In this document: positions 42,842 to 51,851 of the stretch, piece after piece
Layout: every line of letters starts with the position of its first letter
How positions within the stretch are numbered: position 1 is the stretch's first letter
Origin: Lysinibacillus agricola
GTDB taxonomy: Bacteria > Bacillota > Bacilli > Bacillales_A > Planococcaceae
Assembly (NCBI RefSeq): GCF_016638705.1
Contig: NZ_CP067341.1
Location: forward strand, 2,235,501 to 2,299,500
DNA length: 64,000 nucleotides
Direction: 5' to 3'
Translations under genes and position numbers: made by a program
The notes under the pieces: model-generated
Database searches by the model: none
The model's input: the letters and a program-made list of their open reading frames with translations, nothing else
Told to the model about the DNA's origin: nothing

Positions 42842-44230
42842 TTATTCCATTACCCAAGCTTTTTTTAGCAATTGTACACCGAGGATGATTTCCTCCATTT
42901 TTAACTTACTAAAACCCAATTGTATAATAGGTACAGAGCAAGGCTGTTGTTGAAAATATGGGCTCGTAGGGTAGACCTTAACTCCGTATTGTTCTGCATT
43001 GTGAATAAGCTGCTCTTCTGAAAGTTGAGAATGCACTTTCACCAATATATATAGCCCAGATTGCTCACCTAATAGCGTGATTTTTTCTCCGAATTGCTTG
43101 TTAAGTTCCGCTACAAGACCATTTATTTTATGTTTATAGATGATGCGCATTCTTTTAATATGCCGTGTCCATTCACCTTGTTCCATAAATTTCGCCATTG
43201 TTAATTGATGTAAGGTCGAAGCGTTTTGTTCAAAATGAGCAAAGCGTTCTTTATATGGGTGAACCAGTGCTTTCGGTAGCACCATATAGCTTAAACGAAT
43301 GGCTGGTAAAAACGATTTTGAAAATGTTCCCATATAAATAACACGTGACTTGTCGATAGAGGCGAGAGCAGGAAATGGTCGCTGTGTATACCGAAATTCA
43401 CCATCATAATCATCCTCAAGTATATAACCATCAACTTTTTTTGCCCACTGAATTAAAGCTTGCCGCTGCTGAATGCTCATGGAAACGCCATACGGGAAAT
43501 GATGGGAAGGTGTGACATATAGTAAGCGCGAATGTAAATGTGCTAAATGCTCAAGTTGTGCACCATTTTCCAACACAGGTAATGTCTCTATATGAAAGCC
43601 ATGCATCTTGAATGCTTCTCGTGCACCATTGTATCCGGGATCTTCTAAAATAACACTTGGGAAATCCTGCTTAAACAGAAAGCCCAGATCAATTAACATT
43701 TGCTGCGTGCTGCTACCGATAATAATGTCCTCTGCATGTACATGGACTCCACGAGCTTGAAGCAAATAATGCACAAGCTGTTCCTTTAAAAATGGTTCAC
43801 CGAAAGGGTCCCCATATTCATAGCAATTTTTTAATGGTAATACTTGATTGGCCATTTGTCGCCAAGCTTTTAGAGGAAATTGCTGTTGATCGACAGCGCC
43901 AGCGCGAAAATCAATGATGATATCTTCACCGTTATTATGCGTTTTTTGAGTAAGACTTGATCGTTCTTCTTCCTGTAGAAACACTTGCTCAAATTCATTG
44001 ACGAAATAACCCTTTCGTCTTTCACCACGTATGTAACCTTCCGCTACGAGCTGCTCATAGGCAGTTAACATTGTATTCCGACTGACATGTAAAGTATCGG
44101 CTAGCCGTCGAATAGAAGGAAGAGAATCATTCGTTTTCAATCTCCCTTGTTCGATTAACCATTTGACTTGCTCATAAATTTGTTTATACTTTGCCTCTTC
44201 ATCTGTGAATAAGAAAATAAAATCCTTCAT
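42842..44230 (-). CDS. MocR-type regulator (GntR HTH plus aminotransferase domain)
   Basis: 462 residues. The N-terminal GntR winged helix (DSLPSIRRLADTLHVSRNTM) is joined to a fold-type I aminotransferase domain. The PLP lysine is in GTFSKSFLPAIRL and the cofactor aspartate in LEDDYDGEF. MocR proteins such as PdxR sense PLP or an amino compound and control neighbouring genes. The ATG at 44248 overlaps the ribosome site; GGAGGG precedes the ATG at 44230. Divergent from two GNAT genes, which are its likely targets (inference). Confidence 0.93.
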   Translation of the reverse strand: MKDFIFLFTDEEAKYKQIYEQVKWLIEQGRLKTNDSLPSIRRLADTLHVSRNTMLTAYEQLVAEGYIRGERRKGYFVNEFEQVFLQEEERSSLTQKTHNNGEDIIIDFRAGAVDQQQFPLKAWRQMANQVLPLKNCYEYGDPFGEPFLKEQLVHYLLQARGVHVHAEDIIIGSSTQQMLIDLGFLFKQDFPSVILEDPGYNGAREAFKMHGFHIETLPVLENGAQLEHLAHLHSRLLYVTPSHHFPYGVSMSIQQRQALIQWAKKVDGYILEDDYDGEFRYTQRPFPALASIDKSRVIYMGTFSKSFLPAIRLSYMVLPKALVHPYKERFAHFEQNASTLHQLTMAKFMEQGEWTRHIKRMRIIYKHKINGLVAELNKQFGEKITLLGEQSGLYILVKVHSQLSEEQLIHNAEQYGVKVYPTSPYFQQQPCSVPIIQLGFSKLKMEEIILGVQLLKKAWVME

Positions 44231-44343
44231 AAAGTCCCTCCATGACATGTTGAAATGTCTAGAACTGTTTCTTTTTAAATGTCAGTTTATTATTTATCAT
44301 AATACAAGAATGACCTATAAAAAGGAAATGGGGAGATAAGTGA

Positions 44344-44784
44344 ATGGAGATTTGTATAGTAACCTTAGCAACAGTTGGAGACGTGGTGCCATTATTTAAT
44401 GCCTATCGAGAATTTTACGGTCAACAATCTAACTTAGAACAGGCTGAGCAGTTTCTATTGGAGCGTTTAAATAAGGAGGAGTCGGTCATTTTTCTAGCTT
44501 ATTTAGATGCGCAGCCAGTTGGTTTTGTTCAGCTATATCCTACTTTTTCATCTGTTGCAATGAAAAAGGCGTTTATTTTAAACGATCTATTTGTGGCAGA
44601 GCATGCTAGGAAACAAGGTGTCGCACAGGCACTAATTGAACAGAGCTATTCGTATTGTTTACAGAAAGATGCGCGTTATATAGGTTTAGAAACAGCGACA
44701 GACAACGTTCGTGCTCAAAAACTATATGAGAAGCTTGGGATGAAAATAGACGATGGAGTATTTCATTATATTAAGTATTGGTAA
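44344..44784 (+). CDS. GNAT family N-acetyltransferase
   Basis: 146 residues. It has the GNAT core with LNDLFVAEHARKQGVAQALI (RxxGxA acetyl-CoA loop) and the C-terminal NVRAQKLYEKLGMK. GGGGAGA precedes the ATG. Divergent from the MocR gene and followed after 15 nt by another GNAT gene, so the pair is probably MocR-controlled. Substrate unknown. Confidence 0.92.
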   Translation: MEICIVTLATVGDVVPLFNAYREFYGQQSNLEQAEQFLLERLNKEESVIFLAYLDAQPVGFVQLYPTFSSVAMKKAFILNDLFVAEHARKQGVAQALIEQSYSYCLQKDARYIGLETATDNVRAQKLYEKLGMKIDDGVFHYIKYW

Positions 44785-44799
44785 ATGGAGGTTCGAATA

Positions 44800-45228
44800 A
44801 TGACCGTAACCATCAAGCAATTAACAACGCAGCAAGAGTGGATGGAAGCATATGCTGTTATGGTGCAGCTCCGTACGGAATTAACAGTAGAAAAGTATCT
44901 CCAACTATTAAAGGAAATGATGAAAGATGGCTATATGTTATTTGCTTTATACGAAAATATGAACATGTTGGCAGTCGCCGGATTAAGTTGGAGAGTCAAT
45001 TTTTATAGTGAACGCCATATTTTTGTTTATGATTTAGTAACGGATGAGCAGTATCGTTCAAGAGGCTATGGTGAGAAATTATTGCATTACCTCCACGAAT
45101 GGGGCAAAGAAAATGGGGCGCACTATATTGCTTTAGAGTCTGGTATCCAAAGGATTAGTGCACATCGTTTTTATGAAGATCAATTAGGGTATGAGAAATG
45201 GTGCTATTCTTTTCGAAAAGTATTGTGA
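44800..45228 (+). CDS. GNAT family N-acetyltransferase
   Basis: 142 residues with YDLVTDEQYRSRGYGEKLLH (RSRGYG loop) and a C-terminal ESGIQRISAHRFYEDQLGY. An ATG at 44785 overlaps the stop of the previous gene's ribosome region; GGAGG lies between it and the ATG at 44800, which is therefore used. Second gene of the GNAT pair, ends at a terminator. Substrate unknown. Confidence 0.92.
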   Translation: MTVTIKQLTTQQEWMEAYAVMVQLRTELTVEKYLQLLKEMMKDGYMLFALYENMNMLAVAGLSWRVNFYSERHIFVYDLVTDEQYRSRGYGEKLLHYLHEWGKENGAHYIALESGIQRISAHRFYEDQLGYEKWCYSFRKVL

Positions 45229-45254
45229 AAAAAGAGAGAAATCCGGATTGAAAG

Positions 45255-45282
45255 CGACTAGTTTTTTTCTAGTCGTATTTTT
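45255..45282 (+). terminator. Terminator of the GNAT pair
   Basis: CGACTAG and CTAGTCG around a T loop, then TATTTTT. Confidence 0.8.
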
Positions 45283-45510
45283 ATGAGTAAATACTGATTA
45301 ACATTTAATTTTTAGTTATAAAAGATAATTATTTAATGATTATCGTTAAATTTAACTTGATTTTAACTCTGCTATTTAATATGCTTAACAGGAAGAAGGG
45401 CAAAATATTGAAAATCGGATAACGTAGTTCCTAACAATGATTTCCGAGAAGTACTTTTCAATATCGCTTGTTATTCTTCATGTAAAACATTATGAACAGG
45501 GGGAAAAATT

Positions 45511-46119
45511 ATGGTTTTGCAAAGTGCAATAGATGCAATTATTCAAGTCATTTTATTTTCAGTAATACCGTTTATTTGGTGGTTTTTCTCAGCAAAAAAG
45601 AAACAATCATTTTTAGCATGGCTCGGCCTTCGAAAGCCTGTCATTGAAAACAAAGGTAATTATGTTGTATGGTTTTTAGTCATTTTTGTTTTATTATTCG
45701 GACCACTTTTTACAATTAGCTATTTCTACCTAGACAGTTCAATCTTAGCGACAAATCGTTTTACAGGGCTTGGTTTTTCAGCAATCATATCAGCACTTTT
45801 CCATGCTATTGTACAAACAGGATTATCAGAGGAGCTGTTTTTTAGAGGCTTTTTACTGAAAAGATTCATGCATAAGTTTGGTTTTCAAACGGGAAATATC
45901 CTACAAAGCTTACTATTTGGTATTGTACATGGATGGATGTTCTTTTCTTATATTCCTTTCGGTGTTGTAGTGTTAGTTGTTTTAGCAACCGGTTTTGCAG
46001 GTTATTTAATGGGGTGGATCAATGAACGAAAATCCAATGGCTCTATCATAACAAGCTGGGGCATACACGGCATTGGCAATCTATTCGCTTCCTTAATGGC
46101 GATGTTTAATCTACTCTAA
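45511..46119 (+). CDS. CPBP family intramembrane metalloprotease
   Basis: 202 residues, about six spans. The CAAX-protease/Abi motifs are present: GLSEELFFRGFLL (Glu-Glu and Arg), FGIVHGWMF (His) and WGIHGIGNL (His, Asn). Such proteins may process membrane proteins or give bacteriocin immunity; the target here is unknown. GGGGG precedes the ATG. Single gene. The upstream 45283-45510 holds only its promoter region. Confidence 0.9.
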   Translation: MVLQSAIDAIIQVILFSVIPFIWWFFSAKKKQSFLAWLGLRKPVIENKGNYVVWFLVIFVLLFGPLFTISYFYLDSSILATNRFTGLGFSAIISALFHAIVQTGLSEELFFRGFLLKRFMHKFGFQTGNILQSLLFGIVHGWMFFSYIPFGVVVLVVLATGFAGYLMGWINERKSNGSIITSWGIHGIGNLFASLMAMFNLL

Positions 46120-46181
46120 AGAACTAGCCCATTTGCATTTCATTATGTTCGATTGCATAATAAAGCAGAGAGGTGGTAGAA

Positions 46182-46399
46182 ATGCAACTCATCGAGCAGG
46201 TAGTAAAAGGATGCTTGATTATCGGTTTTATATTAACTTCTTTCAGCGTCTGAAAGAAGTTAAAGCCTCCGGCGGATGTCACAGAATCGGAAAGGAGTTC
46301 TTTGTGCAAGCACAAAGCCGATTCAGGACGCAATTATGCCGAGGCATAATTGATTCGGAGGGCGTATTAACACCGCAATATGCCGTGATTATAATATAG
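46182..46399 (+). pseudogene. Small gene split by a family 2 repeat
   Basis: AGAGGTGGTAGAA precedes ATG at 46182, which opens MQLIEQVVKGCLIIGFI up to the repeat at 46233. After the repeat, SEGVLTPQYAVIII reads to TAG at 46399, in another frame. Removing the repeat could give a small membrane protein of about 32 residues. Family unknown. Confidence 0.4.
46233..46354. mobile_element. Family 2 repeat (short copy)
   Basis: TTAACTTCTTTCAGC and GCTGAAAGAAGTTAA-like arms (here separated by only a few bases), then the common core GGCGGATGTCAC...GAATCGG...CCGATTC and the end hairpin AATTATGCCGAGGCATAATT. This is the smallest complete copy, about 122 bp. Confidence 0.85.
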
Positions 46400-46449
46400 C
46401 ATTTACGACTTTTTTCGTTGATTATCATGTCGCCTCACTAGCTATACTA

Positions 46450-46646
46450 TTAACTTCTTTCAGCAGAAGTCTTACACCTCAATAGGTGGTGAGATGAATG
46501 CGGGTTTAAGTTACTTTTCAACGGGTGTCCAAACATCCGCTGAAATAAGTTAAAGCCTCCGGCGGATGTCACGGAAATCGGAAAGGAGTTCTTTGTGCAA
46601 GCACAAAGCCGATTCCGGACGCAATTATGCCGAGGCATAATTGATT
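46450..46646. mobile_element. Family 2 repeat (long copy)
   Basis: Same ends and core as the short copy about 100 bp upstream, in the same orientation. Its first hairpin is expanded by about 70 bp (TTCAACGGGTGTCCAAACAT and flanking sequence). The extra segment resembles the GGGGTCCAAACACCCGCTGA of the bioY copy. Confidence 0.85.
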
Positions 46647-46701
46647 AGGTATTATAGGAATAGAGATCCTGAATAGACGAAAAAGGAAGGGACGAGCATA
46701 A

Positions 46702-46887
46702 ATGACGGAATGGCCAAAGGGAGTAGCGAAGCCTGCTATACGTGCATTGAATGCGGCAGGGTATACACAAATAGAGCAATTGGAAAAGGTTGATTTATCA
46801 ACGTTAAAAAATTTACACGGGATGGGACCGAAAGCGTTAGCAGCCATTGAAGCAGCGCTGAATGAAAGTAGGAAGCACAGTGAATAA
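46702..46887 (+). CDS. Small helix-hairpin-helix DNA-binding protein (RNAP alpha-CTD-like)
   Basis: 61 residues: KPAIRALNAAGYTQIEQLEK then LKNLHGMGPKALAAIEAAL, which is the helix-hairpin-helix fold of the RNA polymerase alpha C-terminal domain and related stand-alone proteins. AAGGAAGGGAC precedes the ATG. It overlaps the next small gene by 8 nt. Likely binds DNA; partner unknown. Confidence 0.85.
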   Translation: MTEWPKGVAKPAIRALNAAGYTQIEQLEKVDLSTLKNLHGMGPKALAAIEAALNESRKHSE

Positions 46888-47047
46888 ACTGACATTATTT
46901 TTACTGGCAATGGTGGTCTATTATATCCTTGTTATTTTCCTGATTAGCAAGTTATTTATTATTCCTCTCATGAAGTTTATGGCACTTTTATTCTTCCTTG
47001 GAGCAGGCTTTATTTTTTCTCGAAAAATGCGAAGGAAACTACAGTAA
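46880..47047 (+). CDS. Small two-span membrane protein
   Basis: 55 residues with two hydrophobic segments and a basic end (SRKMRRKLQ). The GTG at 46880 follows AGGAAG and overlaps the stop of the HhH gene; an ATG at 46862 is also in frame but lies deeper inside that gene. Followed after 8 nt by the next gene: a likely three-gene unit. No family recognised. Confidence 0.6.
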   Translation: MNKLTLFLLAMVVYYILVIFLISKLFIIPLMKFMALLFFLGAGFIFSRKMRRKLQ

Positions 47048-47055
47048 GAGGAATT

Positions 47056-47679
47056 ATGAAAATTATAAAATTAACCCTATTTTATTTGGTTATATTTATA
47101 TTGGCACTATTACTATCACTAGCTGGGGTTCGCCCATCCATTTCACTCGGCATTTTTATCCTTATCGCCATCGCAATGATTTATAGACATATACATATTG
47201 TATTCTGGACTAATAATATGAAATTGGTGGATAAGTTAGTAAAAGATCGCAAGAAGCATCCTTTTTTTTCCTATCTATATGCAGTTGCTTATGGTACAAA
47301 GGAAGACCAGATACACTCATTAGAAACAGCAATTGTAAAGTATAAGCAGCCAGCTATAAAGTATAACTATAAATTTATCAAGGTCATAATGGAAGAGAAT
47401 TTAGAGGAAGCAAAGGATGCGGCTAATAAAATAAATAAAGAGCTATTAACTAGCTATGCAAAATGTTATATCGCTGCACTTGAGGGACGGACAACAGATA
47501 TGCGAAGCGATCAGCTTACGAAGCCGTGGATGCAACCAGCGATTGAAGCGGTTTATGCTTCTACCATGAAGAATGAAGCCGCGTTTAATCAGTATCAGAA
47601 AGAAAGCATCGACTTTGCGCGCGGCGTACAAAAATATGTGTTAATACATACCTTTGAACAGATGAAAACGGATCTGTAA
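47056..47679 (+). CDS. Hypothetical membrane protein with helical cytoplasmic domain
   Basis: 207 residues: two N-terminal membrane segments (about 5-24 and 30-50), then a soluble helical part (about 60-207) resembling TPR-like repeats (YAVAYGTKEDQIHSLETAI, EEAKDAANKINKELL). AGAGGAATT precedes the ATG. Last gene of the HhH unit. Family not recognised. Confidence 0.7.
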   Translation: MKIIKLTLFYLVIFILALLLSLAGVRPSISLGIFILIAIAMIYRHIHIVFWTNNMKLVDKLVKDRKKHPFFSYLYAVAYGTKEDQIHSLETAIVKYKQPAIKYNYKFIKVIMEENLEEAKDAANKINKELLTSYAKCYIAALEGRTTDMRSDQLTKPWMQPAIEAVYASTMKNEAAFNQYQKESIDFARGVQKYVLIHTFEQMKTDL

Positions 47680-47687
47680 AAAATATA

Positions 47688-47727
47688 GGCTACTTGATGC
47701 TAATTGGTGTCAAGTAGCTTATTTTTT
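47688..47727 (+). terminator. Terminator of the HhH unit
   Basis: GCTACTTGA and TCAAGTAGC stem, then TTATTTTTT. Confidence 0.9.
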
Positions 47728-47800
47728 AGCATAGAAAATTCACATTAAACATACAAATCTTGTTTACTCATTCGTCTAATAAAGTAAGAGAGGTGAGAAG

Positions 47801-48319
47801 ATGGAGTTTGATGAGCTTTATGAACAATATTTTCAGCGCATTTATCAATTTATTTATTATATGGTCTCGGATCCAAACTTAGCGGAGGATTTAACACAGG
47901 AAACATTTATTCGGGTATATAACGGACAATTTAGAAACGAAGCTGCTATAGGCACATACATAAGGAGAATTGCACGAAACCTAGTCTATGACACCTATAG
48001 AAGAAAAGCACTTATTAAATGGTTGCCATTTCAAAAAGAACATGAAAAACGGGAGACGCAATATGTTCCACATGATTGGATTATGCAGTCTGAGGATCGA
48101 CGACTATTATATGAAGCAATTCAATTATTAAAGCCTGAATATCGAGAGGTTCTTATTTATAGAAAAATTGAGGAGTTAAGTTTAGCCGAAACTAGTGAAA
48201 TTTTAGGATGGTCTACTGTGAAAATAGCGAATACTCAGCGAAATGCTATGAAGGCTTTGGAAAAAGTACTTGGAGGTGATGAATTTGGATTTAAACAATC
48301 GACTGAAGAAACTCAATAA
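47801..48319 (+). CDS. ECF sigma factor (third module)
   Basis: 172 residues. Region 2 (FIYYMVSDPNLAEDLTQETF) and region 4 (LLKPEYREVLIYRKIEELS, LAETSEILGWSTVKIANTQR) are present. GAGAGGTGAG precedes the ATG. CGTCTA about 30 bp upstream could be a -10, but a TGAAAC-type -35 at the right distance is not evident, so its promoter differs from the other two modules. Its 3' end overlaps the next gene by 35 nt. Confidence 0.93.
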   Translation: MEFDELYEQYFQRIYQFIYYMVSDPNLAEDLTQETFIRVYNGQFRNEAAIGTYIRRIARNLVYDTYRRKALIKWLPFQKEHEKRETQYVPHDWIMQSEDRRLLYEAIQLLKPEYREVLIYRKIEELSLAETSEILGWSTVKIANTQRNAMKALEKVLGGDEFGFKQSTEETQ

Positions 48320-49145
48320 TTTACCGGAGGATCGTGCTGTAAAAACCCGTATTTATGAACGCATTCATCATAAGAGGAAAAAAGACTTACCGCTATGGAA
48401 AGAGAGTGTTCTACTATTAACGATTGCCATGATTGCTCTATTTTTTATTATGACACCACAAAATTCTTCACCTCCTCAAACTGCTGGCCAATCCATCCAA
48501 GCAATATATAAGCATTTCGGAGGAAAAGAAGGGAAATTTTTTGCGAGAAGTTCGAGTTTATATATATCTACGGAAAAGGTTGAAGATACAATAATTTATA
48601 ACTTTTTTAAAGACTTAACACAGTATGTTGAAGAGGCAGATGGAAAGTTAGGTAACCATATTACAGATGTAGTCGTTGTTAGAGATCGTCAGGAAGAGCG
48701 CTATCAGATTTCAGATACAGGCATGTTAAATGTTGATTCTGGCCAGTTTTTTGTTGGGAAATCAGAGATATATGATAAAGTATTTCAGACATTATACTCT
48801 GCAAAAGCAACACCCTGGATATTTATCCTTCCACTTATCGTGGTAGCTGTAAATATATTCTCTATGAACTATTATAAACGTCATAATCTACAAGGATCTA
48901 AACCATCTAAGCGTATGTGGTGGCTGTTAGTACTTGTGCTTGCAATGGTTTCTAGCGTATTTGCGTGGGCAACTTGGGTCGGTCCATTGTATAAGCCATT
49001 AATGATTACGTTTGCGTTTTTATATGGTGTCATTATTTGGCATTCTATAAAACGAGATGTACAGACATATTCCATATATAAAGTAGAAACAATAAAAATA
49101 AGTATTATTAGTGCAACACTGGTTTTAATTATTATGCTTTATTAA
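48285..49145 (+). CDS. Probable anti-sigma factor (membrane)
   Basis: 286 residues. A basic N-terminus (about 1-35) is followed by a span (about 42-60), an outer domain (about 65-165), a span near 175-192, and three spans at the C-terminus (about 208-285). GGAGGTGATG lies before TTG at 48285, with a better distance than the ATG at 48279. The overlap with the sigma gene and the topology suggest control of that sigma factor (inference); no known anti-sigma domain is certain. Confidence 0.7.
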   Translation: MDLNNRLKKLNNLPEDRAVKTRIYERIHHKRKKDLPLWKESVLLLTIAMIALFFIMTPQNSSPPQTAGQSIQAIYKHFGGKEGKFFARSSSLYISTEKVEDTIIYNFFKDLTQYVEEADGKLGNHITDVVVVRDRQEERYQISDTGMLNVDSGQFFVGKSEIYDKVFQTLYSAKATPWIFILPLIVVAVNIFSMNYYKRHNLQGSKPSKRMWWLLVLVLAMVSSVFAWATWVGPLYKPLMITFAFLYGVIIWHSIKRDVQTYSIYKVETIKISIISATLVLIIMLY

Positions 49146-49156
49146 CTGATTTAAAT

Positions 49157-49212
49157 AAAACCACCTTTACTTTCACAAAAGAGACAATTGCGAAGGTATA
49201 GGGTGGTTTTAA
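49157..49212. terminator. Terminator between convergent genes
   Basis: AAAACCACC and GGTGGTTTT bracket an inner stem (CCTTTAC...GCGAAGG). It serves the sigma module and possibly the minus-strand gene at 49248. Confidence 0.75.
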
Positions 49213-49247
49213 TTATTTATCAACGCAGTATGGAGGCGAGTTGTACC

Positions 49248-49745
49248 TTATCCCTTTTTGTTCAATAAAATGCCACGCACGATCCCCATAATAAATATTG
49301 TGCTTAGTACAAATAGAAATACATAAGCATGCCACTGCTGTAAAATACGCTCATGGCCTAAAGCAACTGTTAAATCATTGAATAGTGAATATGTAAAGTA
49401 CAGTAGTATACTATTTTTGATGAGACAAAAGGTAATAATACCATTTTGTCGCTGTATATGAGATAAGGTAGGCTTATTTTTTCGTAAGATAGGATAAGCT
49501 GCTCTCATCTCTAAGTATTGTAAAAGCAAAAATAGCATTAAGGCAATGAATGGTAAATAAAAAATGGTGATTTTCGGGCCAAATTGCGCATGTTCACTCT
49601 TAAAGCTTTGCAAAACCGGTATAGAAGCGGGGAGCTTATTGTATTGGATCAGTGTTGCCGTAATGCCAGCTAAAAAAATAGTCGCGACAATAAGCGTTAG
49701 CGATTTACAAAAGCGTGGTGTAGGTGTTTTTTGTTGTTCTAGCAT
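49248..49745 (-). CDS. DUF1648-like membrane protein
   Basis: 165 residues, four spans. The loop YNKLPASIPVLQSFKSEHAQ followed by FGPK resembles the DUF1648 pattern (LP-x-x-IP...G), though weakly. GAGGTGAAC precedes the ATG. Single gene, divergent from the TSUP gene. Function unknown. Confidence 0.65.
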   Translation of the reverse strand: MLEQQKTPTPRFCKSLTLIVATIFLAGITATLIQYNKLPASIPVLQSFKSEHAQFGPKITIFYLPFIALMLFLLLQYLEMRAAYPILRKNKPTLSHIQRQNGIITFCLIKNSILLYFTYSLFNDLTVALGHERILQQWHAYVFLFVLSTIFIMGIVRGILLNKKG

Positions 49746-49835
49746 TTGTTCACCTCATATTTAAATTAAAAAAGTGCAGTCTGTTATACTGTATCATAAG
49801 AATACCATCATGTGTGGCATAGAAAGAAGGGTTAG

Positions 49836-50576
49836 ATGGAATACTTGTTGTTTTTACTAATTGGCATCATTGGCAACATCATTGGCACTTTAGTTGGAGG
49901 TGGCGGGTTAATAACATTACCGACCATGATGTTAATGGGGGTACCGGTTCATTCAGCGATAGGTGCGAATAAGGTTTCAAATATGGTCAGTGCCTTTTCA
50001 AGCTTTTACACAATCTATAAAAGAAAAGAATTATTATGGTCAGAAATGCGTTCAGTATTACTTGTTTCCTTAGTCGGTGGTACACTTGGGGGTCTGTTTG
50101 CATCGTTTATGAGCGGTCAAACATTAACGCTTATCGCTATTATCTTATTAGGCTTTGCCCTTATTATGTCCTTTATTGGTGGCGCTGAATTTGGAGATAA
50201 AGAAAGCTTTACGATGAATCGCAAAAACGGTCCAATCCTTCTCGGTGTCGGTTTTTATGACGGAATGTTCGGCCCTGGTAGCAGTACGCTGGCACTTTTT
50301 ACATATGCACATGAGAAAATTTCTTATATGAAAGCTGTTGGTCTGTCGCGTGTAGGTGTTTTTGCGATGTGCTTAGGAGCTGCGATTACGTATATTGCTA
50401 CAGGTAAAATTGATTGGCCGTTGACAATCGTATTAATGGTTGGTTCTGTAATCGGCGCACAAATAGGGATTATCCTTGCCACTAAAGTTAAGGCGAATCA
50501 AGTAAAGCTATTGCTGCGTATTGTAACAATTGTGCTGATCGTACAGCTCGGTTACGATTTTATCAAACAGTTATAA
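49836..50576 (+). CDS. TSUP family (TauE/SafE) anion exporter-like protein
   Basis: 246 residues. GNIIGTLVGGGGLITLPTMM near the N-terminus and GFYDGMFGPGSSTLALFTY in the middle are the two TSUP repeats. AAAGAAGGG precedes the ATG. It is followed after 13 nt by the PD-(D/E)XK nuclease gene, probably co-transcribed. Substrate unknown; not a close copy of the TSUP gene at 1384. Confidence 0.9.
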   Translation: MEYLLFLLIGIIGNIIGTLVGGGGLITLPTMMLMGVPVHSAIGANKVSNMVSAFSSFYTIYKRKELLWSEMRSVLLVSLVGGTLGGLFASFMSGQTLTLIAIILLGFALIMSFIGGAEFGDKESFTMNRKNGPILLGVGFYDGMFGPGSSTLALFTYAHEKISYMKAVGLSRVGVFAMCLGAAITYIATGKIDWPLTIVLMVGSVIGAQIGIILATKVKANQVKLLLRIVTIVLIVQLGYDFIKQL

Positions 50577-50589
50577 GGAGGCGATAATC

Positions 50590-51525
50590 ATGTTTGAAAT
50601 CACACCGTATCCATCTTTTTCGTGGTCACTGTCACGTCATAAAACGTTAACAAGCTGTGCACGGAAGTATGGCTATGAATATTATTTTTCTCATAATGGC
50701 TGGCTAAGTTACAATGTGGAGCCATATCATCAACATGTCTATCGTTTAAAAAAGCTACAATCCATGCCGATTTTATTTGGGCAAATCGTCCATCATTTAA
50801 TAGAGCAATCAATCAATGATTATTTACAAACTGGCAAGGCGCCGACTGTTGCTGAACTTGTAAATCGTGCGCGTGGCCAGCTTAATGCCGCTTTTATCGA
50901 TTCTACACGACATGTAGATTTATGGAGACATAAGCCTAATAAATTTTATATGATGCAAGAAATTTATTACGAAGGGAAGTTGAATCCTGAACTTGTACAG
51001 GACTATAAGGAGCGCATGTCGGCTGTGTTTGACAACTTTCTTAATAGTGAAACGTTCCAGCAAATTACCGCGCAAAAAGGCTCCTTACGAATCGGAGAGC
51101 CTGAACAATTTCGTTCTATGAAAATCGAGGGGATACAAGTTTTCGTCGTAATGGATTTTCATTATTATGATGAGATAGCAGACAAGTGGATTATTATCGA
51201 CTGGAAAACAGGAGGAGAGTCCGATGATGATCGCCAGCAATTAGCGCTCTATGCTTACTATATTCAGCAGAAATATCGAGTATCGCTTGACCAGATTGAT
51301 GTTTATAATGAATATTTATTGACGGGTAAACGGAAAAAATACGCCTTTACAGCATTTGATATGGACAATATTTTACATACGTTTCAGCGAAGTGTACTAG
51401 AAATGAAAAAATATCAGGCTGATATATTCTCCAATGAACCAGTGGACTTTGAGGATTTTGAGCAAACAACTGAAAAATGGCACTGCAAAGGATGTAATTT
51501 TAAAGAATTATGTGTGCAGAATTGA
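50590..51525 (+). CDS. PD-(D/E)XK nuclease-like protein with AddB/Cas4-type Cys4 cluster
   Basis: 311 residues. The catalytic pattern is MDFHYYDE...IIIDWKTGG (Asp and Lys near residues 202-206) with Q(Q)LALYAYYIQ downstream. Four cysteines, C23 (LTSCARKYGYEYY) and C299, C302, C308 (CKGCNFKELC), match the iron-sulfur clamp of AddB, Cas4 and similar nucleases. It is a single nuclease domain without a helicase, and no recombination or CRISPR gene is near. AAGGAGGCG precedes the ATG. It probably acts on DNA ends; partner unknown. Confidence 0.88.
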   Translation: MFEITPYPSFSWSLSRHKTLTSCARKYGYEYYFSHNGWLSYNVEPYHQHVYRLKKLQSMPILFGQIVHHLIEQSINDYLQTGKAPTVAELVNRARGQLNAAFIDSTRHVDLWRHKPNKFYMMQEIYYEGKLNPELVQDYKERMSAVFDNFLNSETFQQITAQKGSLRIGEPEQFRSMKIEGIQVFVVMDFHYYDEIADKWIIIDWKTGGESDDDRQQLALYAYYIQQKYRVSLDQIDVYNEYLLTGKRKKYAFTAFDMDNILHTFQRSVLEMKKYQADIFSNEPVDFEDFEQTTEKWHCKGCNFKELCVQN

Positions 51526-51633
51526 ATCTGAAAATGGAGCGAGTGACCAAAAAGTGATCAATTAAATTAAGTCATCAAAAATATAAAATGTACCCTTTGT
51601 AAAGGACATTTAAAAAAGGTTGGGAAACTTATT

Positions 51634-51672
51634 GAAGCGGCTGTCTGTATTTTACAGGCGGTAGCTTTTTTA
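51634..51672 (+). terminator. Terminator after the nuclease gene
   Basis: GAAGCGGCTGTCTGTA and TACAGGCGGTAGCTT pair imperfectly, then TTTTTT. Confidence 0.75.
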
Positions 51673-51851
51673 AAATTCCATTGCCCTCGATAATGATTAT
51701 AATAAATCATATAACTCTTAATTACTTTCTTTTTTTCTTCAAATAAAATTAAATGGTATTCCAACATCGGCATCCATTGTGATTACAAGGCTAGGGATAA
51801 AAAATATTGCAGATCCACTTAAGTGAGAATATAGTTAAGGAGTGGATTAGA

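Noticed and set aside
45318..45345. GATAATTATTTAATGATTATC as a Fur box before the CPBP gene
   Set aside because: The half-sites are 2 bp too far apart and the inner bases do not match the consensus.
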